In this document: positions 48,246 to 58,960 of the stretch, piece after piece
Position numbering within the stretch: position 1 is the first letter of the stretch
Layout of the letters: every line of letters begins with the position of its first letter
NCBI GenBank assembly: GCA_030829985.1
Contig: JAURNW010000024.1
Coordinates: 126,095 to 190,094 of the forward strand
DNA: 64,000 nucleotides
Origin: Gammaproteobacteria bacterium
GTDB taxonomy: Bacteria > Pseudomonadota > Gammaproteobacteria > Eutrophobiales > Eutrophobiaceae
Reading direction: 5' to 3'
Notes under the pieces: generated by a model
Database searches by the model: none
What the model was told of the DNA's origin: nothing
Seen by the model: the letters and a program-made list of their open reading frames with translations, nothing else
Position numbers and translations under genes: made by a program

Positions 48246-48695
48246 ATGGCTGATATCAAATCCCAAATTAGTGACGATGTGAAAGCTGCCATGCGCAGCA
48301 AAGACAAGGAACGGCTTGGCGCGCTGCGTCAGATTCAAGCTGCTTTTAAACAAAAAGAAGTCGATGAACGCATTGAGTTAAGTGATGAACAAACGATTGC
48401 TATTCTGGACAAGATGGCCAAACAACACCGTGATTCCATCGATCAGTTTAAACAAGCTGATAGAAATGATCTTGTTGAAATAGAACAATTTGAGCTGAAC
48501 ATTATTGAGTCCTACTTGCCTGCCCAGTTATCCGAAGTCGAAATAAATAGCTTAATCGAAGAGGCTATTTCAGACACCGGAGCAGAATCTATTAAAGATA
48601 TGGGCAAGGTGATGGGTACCCTCAAAGGTAAGCTGCAAGGTCGTGCTGACATGGGCAAAGTCAGCAGCTTAATTAAGGCAAAACTAGGCACTTAA
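48246..48695 (+). CDS. yqeY: GatB/YqeY domain protein
   Basis: The 149-residue helical protein has IKSQISDDVKAAMRSKDKERLGALR, then QIQAAFKQKEVDER, and a C-terminal domain with MGKVMGTLKGKLQGRADMGKVSSL, all typical of the YqeY family that shares the GatB tail domain. A role in tRNA handling is suggested by that domain but not shown. It is between rpsU and dnaG, a common insertion in this operon. Confidence 0.95.
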   Translation: MADIKSQISDDVKAAMRSKDKERLGALRQIQAAFKQKEVDERIELSDEQTIAILDKMAKQHRDSIDQFKQADRNDLVEIEQFELNIIESYLPAQLSEVEINSLIEEAISDTGAESIKDMGKVMGTLKGKLQGRADMGKVSSLIKAKLGT

Positions 48696-48754
48696 GATAA
48701 TAAGTTCCAGCAACAGTGCTGATATACTCGGCACTGTTTATACTAGGTTTCATT

Positions 48755-50557
48755 ATGGCTGGCAGAATCCCTCAACATTTCATCGATGAATTACTCGCAC
48801 GAATTGATATCGTCGATATTATTGATGCCTATGTACCTCTTAAAAAAGCGGGTCGTAATCATCAAGCATGCTGCCCCTTCCATGATGAAAAAACCCCTTC
48901 TTTCACCGTAAGCCAACCCAAACAGTTTTACCATTGTTTCGGTTGTGGTGCTAATGGCACTGCTATCAGTTTCCTTATGGAATACCTACATATGGGTTTT
49001 ATAGAGGCGATTGAAGACCTTGCTTCTCGTGCAGGATTAGAAATCCCGCGTGACACCGTTCAAACATCAAATACGAATAATCAATCCAGTGAGCTTTATG
49101 AACTCATGGAAATTGTCACTGGCTATTATTCAAAACAACTCAGAAATCACCCACAAGCCGAAACCGTCATCACATATCTGAAAAATCGTGGCATCAGTGG
49201 TGAAATAGCTGCTGAATATGAACTCGGTTTCGCCCCGCCAGGTTGGGATAATTTGCTATCGGAACTCGGTGGATCTGATGAATCTCAAAAACGCTTACTA
49301 AAAATAGGCGCAATAATTGAAAATGATCGTGGCGGATACTATGACCGCTTTAGAGACCGACTGACCTTTCCCATTCGTGATCAACGTGGCCGCGCAATTG
49401 GCATGGGAGGGAGAGTCTTGGGTGACGATAAACCTAAATACCTTAATTCACCGGAAACCCCGATATTTCATAAAGGCCGTGAGCTTTATGGCTTATTTCA
49501 AGCAAGAAAAACGCTAAAGGAAGTTGATAGTTTGTTTGTTGTTGAAGGATATATGGATGTCATTGCTCTGGCACAGTTTGGAATACGTAATGCCGTAGCA
49601 AGTTTAGGCACTGCTGCTACACCGGAACATATGGAGAAAATGTTCAGAATCACTAACAAAATTGTGTTTTGTTTTGATGGAGATGAAGCTGGGAATAAAG
49701 CAGCCTGGCGTGGTTTGGAAAATTCGTTGCCTTTGTTAAAAGATGATAAGCAAGTTTATTTCATGTTCCTTCCAGCAGGCGAAGATCCAGATACCTTCGT
49801 ACAAAATAAGGGTAAAGAAGCATTTCTTGATGCTAACTTACAAACACCATTATCAGAATATCTGTTTGATTATCTGGGTAAAGGAATGAATCTAGAGTCA
49901 CTCGAAGATCAGGCCTCAATGGCAAAAGTTACTTTGCCCTATGTTGGTAAACTCTCAACAGCACCCGCTTTGACTTCGGGTTTACTAAGAAAGCTTAGTG
50001 GAATTACCAGAATACCTGCTGAAGAATTGACGCAGCAATTGCGAGAATATAAAACGACTGGTACTACTAACATACCGCTACGTCGTATTCGAAACACCAC
50101 CGGTAAAAACGATGGCCAGCAAAGCCAATTGACCGAAGCAATCAAATTATTACTCAGAAAACCAGAGTTAGCGCTTGTTGACTCACTTAATGAAAGACTT
50201 TCAGAAATAGAGGTTAAGGGAATAGAGTTCTTAATCGAGATTGTTAACTATATTCAGAGCAACCCCAAAACAACGCTAGCAGGTATCACTGAAAACTATC
50301 GTGATCGGGAAAAAGTTAGAAATCGGTTGATAGAACTCGCTCCGACAGAATCTAAATATGGGGATGCTGATTTTTCTGATGAATCGATCCGTGACAGTTT
50401 TTTTGACTCTATAACCAGACTAAAAGAAATCACTATTGACGCTAAGCTTCGCGAATTTGGAAATATAAGCAATATGGATGATTTAACTGAAGATAAGAAA
50501 CAAGAATGGCGCTTATTACTAAAAGCAAAAAAGGAACTTAAATTAGAAAAGACTTAA
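48755..50557 (+). CDS. dnaG: DNA primase DnaG
   Basis: From ATG 48755 (begins MAGRIPQHFIDELLAR) the protein has 600 residues. The N-terminal zinc domain has CCPFHDEKTPSF and HCFGCG. The TOPRIM core has VVEGYMDVIAL and FCFDGDEAGNKAA. A C-terminal helicase-binding domain follows. It makes RNA primers for replication. An upstream GTG (48716) in the same frame is not the usual N-terminus. A hairpin, aagaattc (50556-50563) with gaattctt (50571-50578), straddles the dnaG stop and may be an RNA-processing or partial termination element before rpoD. Confidence 0.98.
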   Translation: MAGRIPQHFIDELLARIDIVDIIDAYVPLKKAGRNHQACCPFHDEKTPSFTVSQPKQFYHCFGCGANGTAISFLMEYLHMGFIEAIEDLASRAGLEIPRDTVQTSNTNNQSSELYELMEIVTGYYSKQLRNHPQAETVITYLKNRGISGEIAAEYELGFAPPGWDNLLSELGGSDESQKRLLKIGAIIENDRGGYYDRFRDRLTFPIRDQRGRAIGMGGRVLGDDKPKYLNSPETPIFHKGRELYGLFQARKTLKEVDSLFVVEGYMDVIALAQFGIRNAVASLGTAATPEHMEKMFRITNKIVFCFDGDEAGNKAAWRGLENSLPLLKDDKQVYFMFLPAGEDPDTFVQNKGKEAFLDANLQTPLSEYLFDYLGKGMNLESLEDQASMAKVTLPYVGKLSTAPALTSGLLRKLSGITRIPAEELTQQLREYKTTGTTNIPLRRIRNTTGKNDGQQSQLTEAIKLLLRKPELALVDSLNERLSEIEVKGIEFLIEIVNYIQSNPKTTLAGITENYRDREKVRNRLIELAPTESKYGDADFSDESIRDSFFDSITRLKEITIDAKLREFGNISNMDDLTEDKKQEWRLLLKAKKELKLEKT

Positions 50558-50702
50558 GAATTCACCTAGCGAATTCTTGATCTTTGTGTTAAACTTGACC
50601 GTTTGAGCTTGGGCAAATGTTCTTTGTTAATCAAGCAGTTATAACTCATACATTCATGAATCATCTAACAATATTACTAGCAAATCTCGAGCCAAATTAT
50701 AT

Positions 50703-52529
50703 ATGGATAATGTAGAAAAAGTATTTAAGGAAGACGAAAAGTCACTACTCAAGGCGCTCATCGCCAAGGGTAAAGAACAAGGCTTCCTAACCTATGGTGA
50801 AGTAAATGATCATCTTCCCGATGGGATTGTAGAACCCGAGCAGATTGAAGATATAGTCAATATGATCAATGACATGGGGATTACAGTATATGAGTCTCCA
50901 CCTGATCTTGACGGACAAATAACTGACAATACAGAAGTACCAGATGAAGATGCTGCCGCAGAAGCTGCCGCTGCATTAGCCAGTCTTGAGAATGAATTTG
51001 GCCGTACAACTGACCCCGTCAGAATGTATATGCGGGAAATGGGTACAGTTGATTTATTAACCCGTGAGGGCGAAATTAAAATAGCAAAACGCATTGAAGA
51101 GGGTATTCATCAAGTATTAGGTGCCTTATCAAGCTATCCAGGAACGGTGGTTACGCTATTAGATGCGTATCGACTCATTGTTGATGAAAAGATGAAACTC
51201 AGTGATGCCATTATTGGTTTTAATGACACTGATGAGTATCCAGATGAAGGAATTAAGGTTTCTAATCCAACAGAAATCAATGACGACGACGATGAGACTG
51301 AAGAAGAAGAAATCCCGGCACTAACTGCTGAAGATGTAAGAGAACATATTGAGAAACTTGAAAAATTACACCTCAAATTCATCAAAGCCGTTAAACGTTA
51401 TGGCAAAGACAATAATAAAACCAAGGTGCATGAGCAGGAGTTGGCTCAATGGTTTCTCGAGATTCGCCTTGCGCCTAAATTTATTGACCTTCTAACAGAC
51501 AATTTACGAGATTTAATCGATCGAATCCGTTATTCAGAACGTCGCATAATGGAACTTTGTGTCAAAGAAGCACGTATGCCACGCAAGGAATTTATTGATA
51601 CCTTTCCAGGCAATGAAACCAATTTTAAATGGATAAAGGCTGTCTTAAAAAGTAAGGCACCTTATGTCGAAAGACTAAAAGAACATGAAGAAGAAATTCT
51701 CAAGGTACAAGCCAAATTGGGGACTATTTTTGATGGTGCCTTGTTAAATATCGCTGAGATCAAAGAGATAAATCGCAACATTTCAATTGGTGAAGCCAAG
51801 GCTCGCCGTGCCAAAAAAGAAATGGTTGAAGCCAATTTGAGGCTGGTTATTTCTATTGCCAAAAAATACACCAACCGTGGCTTACTTTTCCTTGATTTAA
51901 TTCAGGAAGGGAACATAGGTTTGATGAAAGCGGTCGATAAATTCGAATACCGTCGTGGCTATAAATTTTCTACTTATGCAACATGGTGGATCCGACAGGC
52001 GATCACACGGTCGATAGCTGATCAGGCTCGAACGATTCGTATTCCTGTGCATATGATTGAGACGATTAATAAACTTAATCGTATCTCCAGACAGGTTTTA
52101 CAGGAAATGGGACGTGAACCTACCCCGGAAGAATTGGCCGAGCGCATGGAAATGCCGGAAGAGAAAGTCCGTAAAGTACTAAAAATTGCGAAAGAACCTA
52201 TTTCAATGGAAACACCTATTGGTGATGATGAAGATTCTCATCTTGGTGATTTTATCGAAGATGCGAATATACAAGCGCCTAATGATTCCGCCGGTTTTGA
52301 AGGTTTACGCAGAACAACGCGTGATGCACTTGAAGGACTTACCGCTCGTGAAGCCAAAGTCCTCAGAATGCGCTTTGGTATTGATATGAATACTGACCAT
52401 ACGCTTGAAGAGGTCGGTAAACAATTTGATGTCACACGTGAACGTATTCGTCAGATCGAAGCTAAAGCGTTGCGCAAGCTACGCCATCCTTCTCGTTCAG
52501 ATGAACTTAAGACTTTCCTGGATACATAA
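50703..52529 (+). CDS. rpoD: RNA polymerase sigma factor RpoD (sigma-70)
   Basis: The 608-residue housekeeping sigma factor. Region 1.1 is at the N-terminus ([20 protein letters not shown]), region 1.2 has [11 protein letters not shown], and a long acidic non-conserved insert lies at about 190-260 ([10 protein letters not shown]). Region 2 has [18 protein letters not shown], and region 4.2 has [18 protein letters not shown]. Downstream of dnaG by 145 bp. It recognises TTGACA/TATAAT promoters such as that of groES. Confidence 0.99.
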   Translation: MDNVEKVFKEDEKSLLKALIAKGKEQGFLTYGEVNDHLPDGIVEPEQIEDIVNMINDMGITVYESPPDLDGQITDNTEVPDEDAAAEAAAALASLENEFGRTTDPVRMYMREMGTVDLLTREGEIKIAKRIEEGIHQVLGALSSYPGTVVTLLDAYRLIVDEKMKLSDAIIGFNDTDEYPDEGIKVSNPTEINDDDDETEEEEIPALTAEDVREHIEKLEKLHLKFIKAVKRYGKDNNKTKVHEQELAQWFLEIRLAPKFIDLLTDNLRDLIDRIRYSERRIMELCVKEARMPRKEFIDTFPGNETNFKWIKAVLKSKAPYVERLKEHEEEILKVQAKLGTIFDGALLNIAEIKEINRNISIGEAKARRAKKEMVEANLRLVISIAKKYTNRGLLFLDLIQEGNIGLMKAVDKFEYRRGYKFSTYATWWIRQAITRSIADQARTIRIPVHMIETINKLNRISRQVLQEMGREPTPEELAERMEMPEEKVRKVLKIAKEPISMETPIGDDEDSHLGDFIEDANIQAPNDSAGFEGLRRTTRDALEGLTAREAKVLRMRFGIDMNTDHTLEEVGKQFDVTRERIRQIEAKALRKLRHPSRSDELKTFLDT

Positions 52530-52551
52530 ACTAACTCACAATACCTTATAA

Positions 52552-52628
52552 GGGCCTGTAGCTCAGTTGGTTAGAGCAGTGGACTCATAATCCATTGGTC
52601 GGAGGTTCGAGTCCTCCCGGGCCCACCA
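52552..52628 (+). tRNA. tRNA with CAT anticodon, probably tRNA-Ile2 (lysidine) rather than elongator tRNA-Met
   Basis: A complete 77-base cloverleaf with encoded CCA: acceptor GGGCCTG paired with CGGGCCC, D-loop GTAGCTCAGTTGGTTAGAGC, anticodon loop CTCATAA and T-arm GGAGGTTCGAGTCCTCC. The acceptor C4-G69 and C5-G68 pairs and the position after rpoD, where E. coli has ileX, favour the Ile2 tRNA that TilS converts to lysidine. Elongator Met is the alternative. A weak hairpin follows, tcgtca (52632-52637) with tgacga (52660-52665). Confidence 0.9.
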
Positions 52629-52776
52629 ATATCGTCAGTTAATAAATAGTTAACTATATTGACGACAATATTAATTGAAAAATGAGTCTGGATTCAATTT
52701 TTCCATAATAGACTCTCATTCCCGTGTAAAGTCATATAAACTTAATACCGCATACGGATTAAAAATAAGTTTCTTC

Positions 52777-53214
52777 ATGACGAATAAAAATAAATTAATC
52801 ATATTGTTTGCGACTTTATTTCTTACGTATTCTCTTTATGCCGTTGAAGTTGAGGAATATGCGGCTATCGAGGTATACGGAATATATGAAGTATATGAAT
52901 GTTCGATAGACACTATCTATGCAATGGGCCATGGCGAATCTACTGACCTTCATGGTGGTAAACTGGTTATCACGGTCACAAATGATGAAGTCGACGTAAA
53001 AAGTGATCGTAAAGGAGTTGATTCCGGGCTTTTGAGGTTGGTGGTTAGGACAGAAGTTGAAATCGTCGCAATTAATGAAACCATGCAATTTACATATCAG
53101 ATTTATGCCAACAAGTATTCCTTCACTACGGGAAATGGTGATTCAAGATTTAGAGGTGGTGTTGGGCATGCAGGCAGGCAATTGTTAGTCTATGGCCCAT
53201 GCAAAGACATTTAA
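52777..53214 (+). CDS. Small secreted protein of unknown function, paralogue 1
   Basis: From ATG 52777 the product has 145 residues with a signal peptide (LIILFATLFLTYSLYAVEV, cleaved near LYA-VEV). The mature part has CSIDTIYAMGHGESTD, VITVTNDEVDVKSDRKGVDSG, LRLVVRTEVEIVAIN and GGVGHAGRQLLVYGPC. Two Cys flank the domain and could form a disulfide. It aligns throughout with the next gene. I recognise no family. An in-frame ATG at 52675 would give a poor N-terminus. Confidence 0.7.
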   Translation: MTNKNKLIILFATLFLTYSLYAVEVEEYAAIEVYGIYEVYECSIDTIYAMGHGESTDLHGGKLVITVTNDEVDVKSDRKGVDSGLLRLVVRTEVEIVAINETMQFTYQIYANKYSFTTGNGDSRFRGGVGHAGRQLLVYGPCKDI

Positions 53215-53347
53215 TGAATATAATATAACTAAATTTCGAGCTATTAGATGGCACAAAAAATACAAGAATTGACTCGTTAATAACTTAAGCTCGATAATAT
53301 TTCCGAGTATAGTGTTATTAAAGATGTAAAGGTTAAATTACAAAATT

Positions 53348-53752
53348 ATGCCTGAAAACATATTAGTCTTGTTATTAACATCTTTGTTTATTTCAAACGC
53401 CTATGCTGTTGAACCGAGGGAGTATGTGTGCGCAGTTGACAGTGTTTACGTAATGGCCGACGGTATGTCTTCTGATGAGTATGATGAAGAAGATCATCAA
53501 CAATTAGTAGTAAAAATTAATGCAGATGATGTCAAAATTGAGAGTGCTGTCGAAGGGATTGAATCCGGTGATCTGAAGTTAATAGTGAATACAGATTTTG
53601 AAATTGTTGCCATCAATAAAAGCATGCAATATTCATATAGTATTACGACTAAAAAATTCTCGTTAACTACAGGGATTGGTAAATCCGGATTCAAATCCGG
53701 AGTTGGTCATTTCGGTAATCAAATGCTAATTTATGGCAAGTGTACTGAATAA
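53348..53752 (+). CDS. Small secreted protein of unknown function, paralogue 2
   Basis: The 134-residue protein has a signal peptide (NILVLLLTSLFISNAYAVEP). It shares CAVDSVYVMADGMSSDEYDEED, LKLIVNTDFEIVAINKSMQYSYSI and SGVGHFGNQMLIYGKC with paralogue 1, including both flanking Cys. The acidic insert DEYDEED is extra. The pair is a tandem duplication of a periplasmic or secreted protein. Function is unknown. Confidence 0.7.
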   Translation: MPENILVLLLTSLFISNAYAVEPREYVCAVDSVYVMADGMSSDEYDEEDHQQLVVKINADDVKIESAVEGIESGDLKLIVNTDFEIVAINKSMQYSYSITTKKFSLTTGIGKSGFKSGVGHFGNQMLIYGKCTE

Positions 53753-53770
53753 AAGAACGATAACCATCTT

Positions 53771-54238
53771 CTATTGAACTACTGCTAGCGTACCAATTAA
53801 AACGCCAATAATAACGCCCAAAGGTATGTTTATTTTCCTTTCAGGTTCTTGAGTTGCTTCTGGCATCGGTTGCGCTTCTGTATTTCCTTCATTACCAGTT
53901 TCTCCACCTTCAGCTCCGTGATGAACATACGGATTATTAACATCATATGAATAATCAACCCCATTAACCTTGAATGCTTTTAATCCATAATTGTTCAATT
54001 TCAGATTAAAGACCGCAGGTTGAGCATTTAATTGATTCATTGTAATTGCTTCGCCAGGCTGGACTAATGAGCGGTCAAACCTGAAACCAAAATCATGTTC
54101 AGTCTTTTTAGTTTGCTCTATGTCATAAGATAAATTGAAGTAAAGCATGCCTTGATGATCCAATATGGGTTCAAATGCTGAAACATTCAAAGAAACGACT
54201 AATAATAAAAAAAGCAATATAGTTTTGACATAGCCCAC
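53771..54238 (-). CDS. Small protein with signal peptide and C-terminal hydrophobic segment
   Basis: The 155-residue protein has an N-terminal signal (TILLFLLLVVSLNVSAFEP), a beta-rich middle with YFNLSYDIEQ and DFGFRFDRSL, an acidic Gly/Glu linker (EGGETGNEGNTEAQPMPEA) and a C-terminal hydrophobic tail (INIPLGVIIGVLIGTLAVVQ), which may anchor it. I recognise no family. It converges with the small secreted pair. Confidence 0.68.
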   Translation of the reverse strand: MGYVKTILLFLLLVVSLNVSAFEPILDHQGMLYFNLSYDIEQTKKTEHDFGFRFDRSLVQPGEAITMNQLNAQPAVFNLKLNNYGLKAFKVNGVDYSYDVNNPYVHHGAEGGETGNEGNTEAQPMPEATQEPERKINIPLGVIIGVLIGTLAVVQ

Positions 54239-54326
54239 TCCCCTTTCATGATATTGGACCTGAAGTTGATTCTAGGTTAAAGAAAATAGTGTGGTGTGTA
54301 AATAGCGTAACTCACTAATAACCTAT

Positions 54327-54968
54327 TCATGTTTCTCTCGTTGTAGCTTCTTCCTCTTCCGGCTCCGGCATCGCTTCTTCTATAGATTTTTCAAGATCTT
54401 GTAAAAACTGATCAATCATATTTTTTAATTCGGGTAATTTTTGTCTTAACTCTTTTTCTGCTTCTTCCAATTTTGATTTTATTTCCGGAATTGCCTTGTT
54501 TTTGAAATCTTCAACAGACTCTTCAACTTCATCCGCGAAGCTTTCAGTTAACTCCTGAATTCCGCCAAATAATTCTGACATTTGCTGATTTACCACAAAG
54601 GGCAACATTGTTTTTTCATAGTCAACTTTCCATTCATTTTTTTCATTTATCAATATTGTTTTTACTGAAATACTGGATGGCTTGTTGTCTATTAACATAG
54701 TCAAATCTGTTTCTATTTCAGAATATTTTTTATCTATTGTAATCTTGCCAAAAGTAACTTTTGTAATATCGGGGAGCTGTTCAACATCATCACTCTTTAG
54801 TTCTGAATTGGATACGCTATTGTTAGTTATTAAAGTATGGTTTTTCTTCTTTATTCCAAGCCAGAATCGCTCACTTACCTGCAGAGGTGTCATTGATGAA
54901 TCACATGATATTAATAGGCTACTTAGTATGAGTATAGAAATAGCAATCATAAAGTTGTGTTTATTCAT
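54327..54968 (-). CDS. Lipoprotein with C-terminal coiled coil, unknown function
   Basis: The 213-residue protein has a lipoprotein signal (ISILILSSLLISC, Cys22). A DUF4878/NTF2-like domain follows (TPLQVSERFWLGIKKKN, SSISVKTILINEKNEWKVDYEKTM), then a long helical charged region (about residues 145-205: EESVEDFKNKAIPEIKSKLEE) likely to be a coiled coil, and an acidic tail. It is a surface or periplasmic lipoprotein of unknown role. No partner is evident. Confidence 0.72.
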   Translation of the reverse strand: MNKHNFMIAISILILSSLLISCDSSMTPLQVSERFWLGIKKKNHTLITNNSVSNSELKSDDVEQLPDITKVTFGKITIDKKYSEIETDLTMLIDNKPSSISVKTILINEKNEWKVDYEKTMLPFVVNQQMSELFGGIQELTESFADEVEESVEDFKNKAIPEIKSKLEEAEKELRQKLPELKNMIDQFLQDLEKSIEEAMPEPEEEEATTRET

Positions 54969-55400
54969 AATCTTTGAATTTTTAATAATCTGTTTAACCT
55001 TGTTTCGATAAATTCAAAATAGTTTTGAATACCAAACTTATGCGGACAATTTTATTGTAATAGATAGTTATGTGTTTATCGAAATCCTGACTACATACAG
55101 TATGAGTATGTGACCATAGTTTCACCTACTAATTGCACCAATAGTTTGCTGCGACGCACAATTTTTGCGCTCTCTTTTAACAATCGTCCTTCCCGATACG
55201 TGATATATGAATCTTAAGCCTATGTTTTTTTTATAAATAATAATCACACATTGATTGGCATAGCCATTGCACTAAACGTTGTAGATGGTAATTATCTGTA
55301 TTTTTAAAGAACATCGACAAAATTAGTTGTCACAATCAATAGTGTTTATCTAAAGAATACAGCTAAACTTATTAAACCTCCTCAATAGGAGAATGTGGAC
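54969..55400. other. 432-bp gene-free intergenic region
   Basis: AT-rich region between the leftward lipoprotein and the rightward hydrolase. It presumably holds divergent promoters, but I found no clear -35/-10 pair, hairpin, repeat or RNA gene. The AGGAG site for the hydrolase lies at its right end (55387-55391). Confidence 0.5.
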
Positions 55401-56564
55401 ATGAATAGAGATGAACCTGTAATTCTGGGTATTAAATACATAAAACTCTTTGTTTGGCTGTTTATTATCAGCCTTCTTTCCATCTCAACCCTGACCCATG
55501 CTCAAGACAAACCTTACCCTGGCGACCTGGTCAATATTGGTACACATCGTTTACATATTAACTGTGTAGGCAACGGTTCACCCACCGTAATTATAGATTC
55601 CGGTATTGGTGGTTTTTCGCTTGAATGGATAACTATACAAAATAATCTGGCGGGTAGTCTCAAGGTTTGCAGCTATGATCGAGCGGGTTATGGCTGGAGC
55701 GACTCTGGTCCCAGACCTAGAACTACAGATCGTATTACATACGAACTACATAGTTTACTGGTTGAATCGAAAATACCCGGGCCTTATGTATTCGTTGGTC
55801 ATTCTTTTGGTGGTTATAACATTCGCTATTTTGCCAGCAAATATCCAGACCTTACTGCTGGCATGGTTCTGGTTGATTCATCACATCCAGATCAGTTTAA
55901 TACTGAAGAATTTAAACGCATTGAAAAAAAACAGGAAGATAATTCTTATAAGAATAGTCACAAAGTTCGTATTATACATCCGGTTATATCGGAGAGTTAT
56001 CCTTCAGAAAATAAACGTGTCGCTTTTCGTTTGATGTCGACGATGAAATCTCGAAGCACACTATTGAATGAAATGGATAATATGGAAATAAGCGCCCGTC
56101 AAGTAAGAAGACAAACAAACCATCCACCCTATATTTTTCCGGTCACTATTTTGACTCGTGGAAAACGCGTGTGGGGATATGATGACCTTGGTGAACGTCG
56201 TGAACAACAATGGCTACGACTGCAAAATGATCTGGAAAATATTAGTGTGCAAAGCAGACATTATCTTGCAGATAAAAGCGGTCACATTATACATCTTGAT
56301 CAACCGGATTTTGTTTCCAACAATATTATTTCAACCATAATGAAAATCAGATCACAATTTCATGACAGGAACTTAACTAAAAAGTTTGGTATTCAATTAT
56401 CAGTTTCTGTGATAACGCCGTTATATGAAGGACTTCAAGCATTACAACTCTATAAAATCGATAACTTGAATGCTAATTCAGTAACAAATACTCCACTCAG
56501 TCAGGTTTTATTCAATGCCAAATATACAGCTAGTAACCTAAATCCCAACTATCAGACCTATTAA
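55401..56564 (+). CDS. Alpha/beta-hydrolase, secreted
   Basis: From ATG 55401 (AGGAG 9 bp upstream) the product has 387 residues. It has an N-terminal hydrophobic signal (LFVWLFIISLLSISTLTHAQ) and an alpha/beta-hydrolase core: IIDSGIGGFSLEW, CSYDRAGYGWSDSG, the nucleophile elbow VGHSFGGYNIR, LVDSSHPDQF, and a catalytic His in KSGHIIHLDQP. It resembles periplasmic esterase or lipase-like hydrolases. The substrate is unknown. The C-terminal 60 residues beyond the hydrolase core are unassigned. Confidence 0.82.
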   Translation: MNRDEPVILGIKYIKLFVWLFIISLLSISTLTHAQDKPYPGDLVNIGTHRLHINCVGNGSPTVIIDSGIGGFSLEWITIQNNLAGSLKVCSYDRAGYGWSDSGPRPRTTDRITYELHSLLVESKIPGPYVFVGHSFGGYNIRYFASKYPDLTAGMVLVDSSHPDQFNTEEFKRIEKKQEDNSYKNSHKVRIIHPVISESYPSENKRVAFRLMSTMKSRSTLLNEMDNMEISARQVRRQTNHPPYIFPVTILTRGKRVWGYDDLGERREQQWLRLQNDLENISVQSRHYLADKSGHIIHLDQPDFVSNNIISTIMKIRSQFHDRNLTKKFGIQLSVSVITPLYEGLQALQLYKIDNLNANSVTNTPLSQVLFNAKYTASNLNPNYQTY

Positions 56565-56622
56565 TCTTTGATCAAGACTTAATCCATAGCGCTAAACCCC
56601 TTTATTCTCAGTCATTAGGCGC

Positions 56623-57017
<395 letters not shown>

Positions 57018-57062
57018 ATAAAAAATTAAAACATAATTAAAATTATAATCGATACTAACGCT

Positions 57063-58118
57063 ATGAATTTTGAAACTGATGATCTAAGAATTAAGTCGGT
57101 CAAGGCTGTTACCTCACCTTCCGTTATTTGTGAAGAAATTGTTATCACTGAAACTGCAGCTGAAACAACTGCCAAAACACGTAATGCAATTCATAATATT
57201 TTACATGGAAAAGATGACCGTCTAATCGTCATCGTTGGGCCCTGCTCAATCCATGACGTTGATGCAGCTAAAGAGTATGCCGGGAAACTAAAACCGCTGA
57301 TTGATAAATACGCGGATGATTTGCTCATTATCATGCGAGTTTATTTTGAAAAGCCTCGTACTACAGTTGGCTGGAAAGGCTTGATTAATGATCCTGATCT
57401 GGATGACAGTTTTAATATCAATAAAGGTCTGCGTGTCGCAAGACAATTATTACTCGATCTGAACAATATGGGCGTCGCTGCAGGTACAGAATTTCTTGAT
57501 TTAATAACACCTCAATATGTTACAGATCTAATAAGCTGGGGGGCCATTGGAGCAAGAACTACGGAAAGTCAGGTTCATCGTGAATTAGCATCCGGCTTAT
57601 CTTGTCCCGTTGGCTTCAAAAACGGCACCTTTGGCACGACCAAGATTGCTGTTGATGCTATCGGTGCTGCCACCCGACCACATAACTTTTTGTCATTAAC
57701 TAAAGAAGGCAATGCAGCAATATTTTCAACAACTGGCAATCCTGACTGCCATATCATTTTACGCGGTGGTAAAGAACCTAATTATGATGCTGTAAATATC
57801 AATAACGTGGCAATAGAACTCGAAACTGCGAATCTGCCGGCTAACATCATGATTGATTTAAGCCATGCTAATAGTAAAAAACAGCATGATGCTCAAATAG
57901 ATGTCGGGCAAAATGTTGCTGAACAAATTTCAAGCGGTGATAAACGCATTATAGGCACCATGATTGAAAGCCATCTGATTGCAGGTAGACAGGATGTTGA
58001 AGCTGATAAAGAACTTACATATGGACAGAGTATTACCGATGCATGTTTAGGCTGGGAAGATAGCGCTGAACTAATCAAGAGTTTAGCGAATGCCAGTCAG
58101 TCTCGACGTAATAATTAA
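57063..58118 (+). CDS. aroG: 3-deoxy-7-phosphoheptulonate (DAHP) synthase, AroAI-alpha type
   Basis: The 351-residue enzyme catalyses the first step of the shikimate pathway. It has VGPCSIHD, MRVYFEKPRTTVGWKGLINDP, the GARTTESQVHRELASG segment, and DLSHANSKKQ. It is the type I AroF/G/H form that is usually feedback-inhibited by an aromatic amino acid; which one is unclear from sequence. The symbol is therefore approximate. Confidence 0.94.
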   Translation: MNFETDDLRIKSVKAVTSPSVICEEIVITETAAETTAKTRNAIHNILHGKDDRLIVIVGPCSIHDVDAAKEYAGKLKPLIDKYADDLLIIMRVYFEKPRTTVGWKGLINDPDLDDSFNINKGLRVARQLLLDLNNMGVAAGTEFLDLITPQYVTDLISWGAIGARTTESQVHRELASGLSCPVGFKNGTFGTTKIAVDAIGAATRPHNFLSLTKEGNAAIFSTTGNPDCHIILRGGKEPNYDAVNINNVAIELETANLPANIMIDLSHANSKKQHDAQIDVGQNVAEQISSGDKRIIGTMIESHLIAGRQDVEADKELTYGQSITDACLGWEDSAELIKSLANASQSRRNN

Positions 58119-58135
58119 TAATAAATTTGTATACT

Positions 58136-58957
58136 TTATTTATTATTTACAAATTGTTTAAAGATTATGGATGAAAAATAGGCTACGCAAGCAGTCAATA
58201 CAATAACTGAACCTGTAGGCAAATCCGGTCCAAAAGATAGCGCAACACCTGTCACACTAATGACAGCGCATAAAAGCGCCGACAACATAAACATTTTATG
58301 TAATGAAGTTACATATTGATTTGCTATAGCTGCAGGTAGTGTCAAAAGAGCTATTACCATAATTAAACCGACAAGTTGAATCAGGATTACTATCGTTATA
58401 GATATCAAACATAACAATAGAATATAAAAGAATTCAGTATTAATGCCTCTTAATCTGGCAAACTCCTCATCAAAAACACTCACCAGGAAATGCTTGTAGT
58501 AAATAAAGACAACCGCTAACACAACGAGATCAAGCAAAAACATTAATAACAAATTACTGCGCGTAATTAATAATATATTGCCAAAAAGGTAGCTCATTAG
58601 ATCAACATTATAACCGGGTGTTCTCGACAGGAATAAAATACCAATCGCCATTCCTGCTGACCAAAACGCTGCAATCAAAACATCTTCATGCTCTTTCCAG
58701 CGAAGATTGATCCAACCAATCAATATACTTGAAATCAAAGCGGCAATAATGGCCCCCATTATTGGTGATGTATTATAAAAATAAGCCATCCCCATTCCGG
58801 CTAATACAGAATGTGCAATACCACCGGTCAAAAAACTGATTTTTTTAACGACTACATAACTACCAATAACACCACAGCCAATGCTGGCTAATAGACAGGC
58901 AATGATTGCGTTCTGTAAAAACGTGTATTCAGTTAAGGCGATTATAAATTCGTGCAT
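58136..58957 (-). CDS. znuB: Zinc ABC transporter permease ZnuB
   Basis: The 273-residue protein has about eight membrane helices and the metal-ABC permease pattern: GCGVIGSYVVVKKISFLTGGIAHSVLAGMG, and GAIIAALISSILIGW. It is the last gene of the zur-znuA-znuC-znuB unit, 3 bp after znuC. It forms the inner-membrane channel for zinc delivered by ZnuA. Confidence 0.94.
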   Translation of the reverse strand: MHEFIIALTEYTFLQNAIIACLLASIGCGVIGSYVVVKKISFLTGGIAHSVLAGMGMAYFYNTSPIMGAIIAALISSILIGWINLRWKEHEDVLIAAFWSAGMAIGILFLSRTPGYNVDLMSYLFGNILLITRSNLLLMFLLDLVVLAVVFIYYKHFLVSVFDEEFARLRGINTEFFYILLLCLISITIVILIQLVGLIMVIALLTLPAAIANQYVTSLHKMFMLSALLCAVISVTGVALSFGPDLPTGSVIVLTACVAYFSSIIFKQFVNNK

Positions 58958-58960
58958 AAT

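Noticed and set aside
50593-50621. TTGACC near 50593 as the rpoD promoter.
   Set aside because: No acceptable -10 hexamer lies 16-18 bases downstream.
52675-52776. Longer N-terminus for the secreted protein at 52777.
   Set aside because: The longer start would bury the signal peptide behind 34 polar residues; the paralogue starts directly with its signal.
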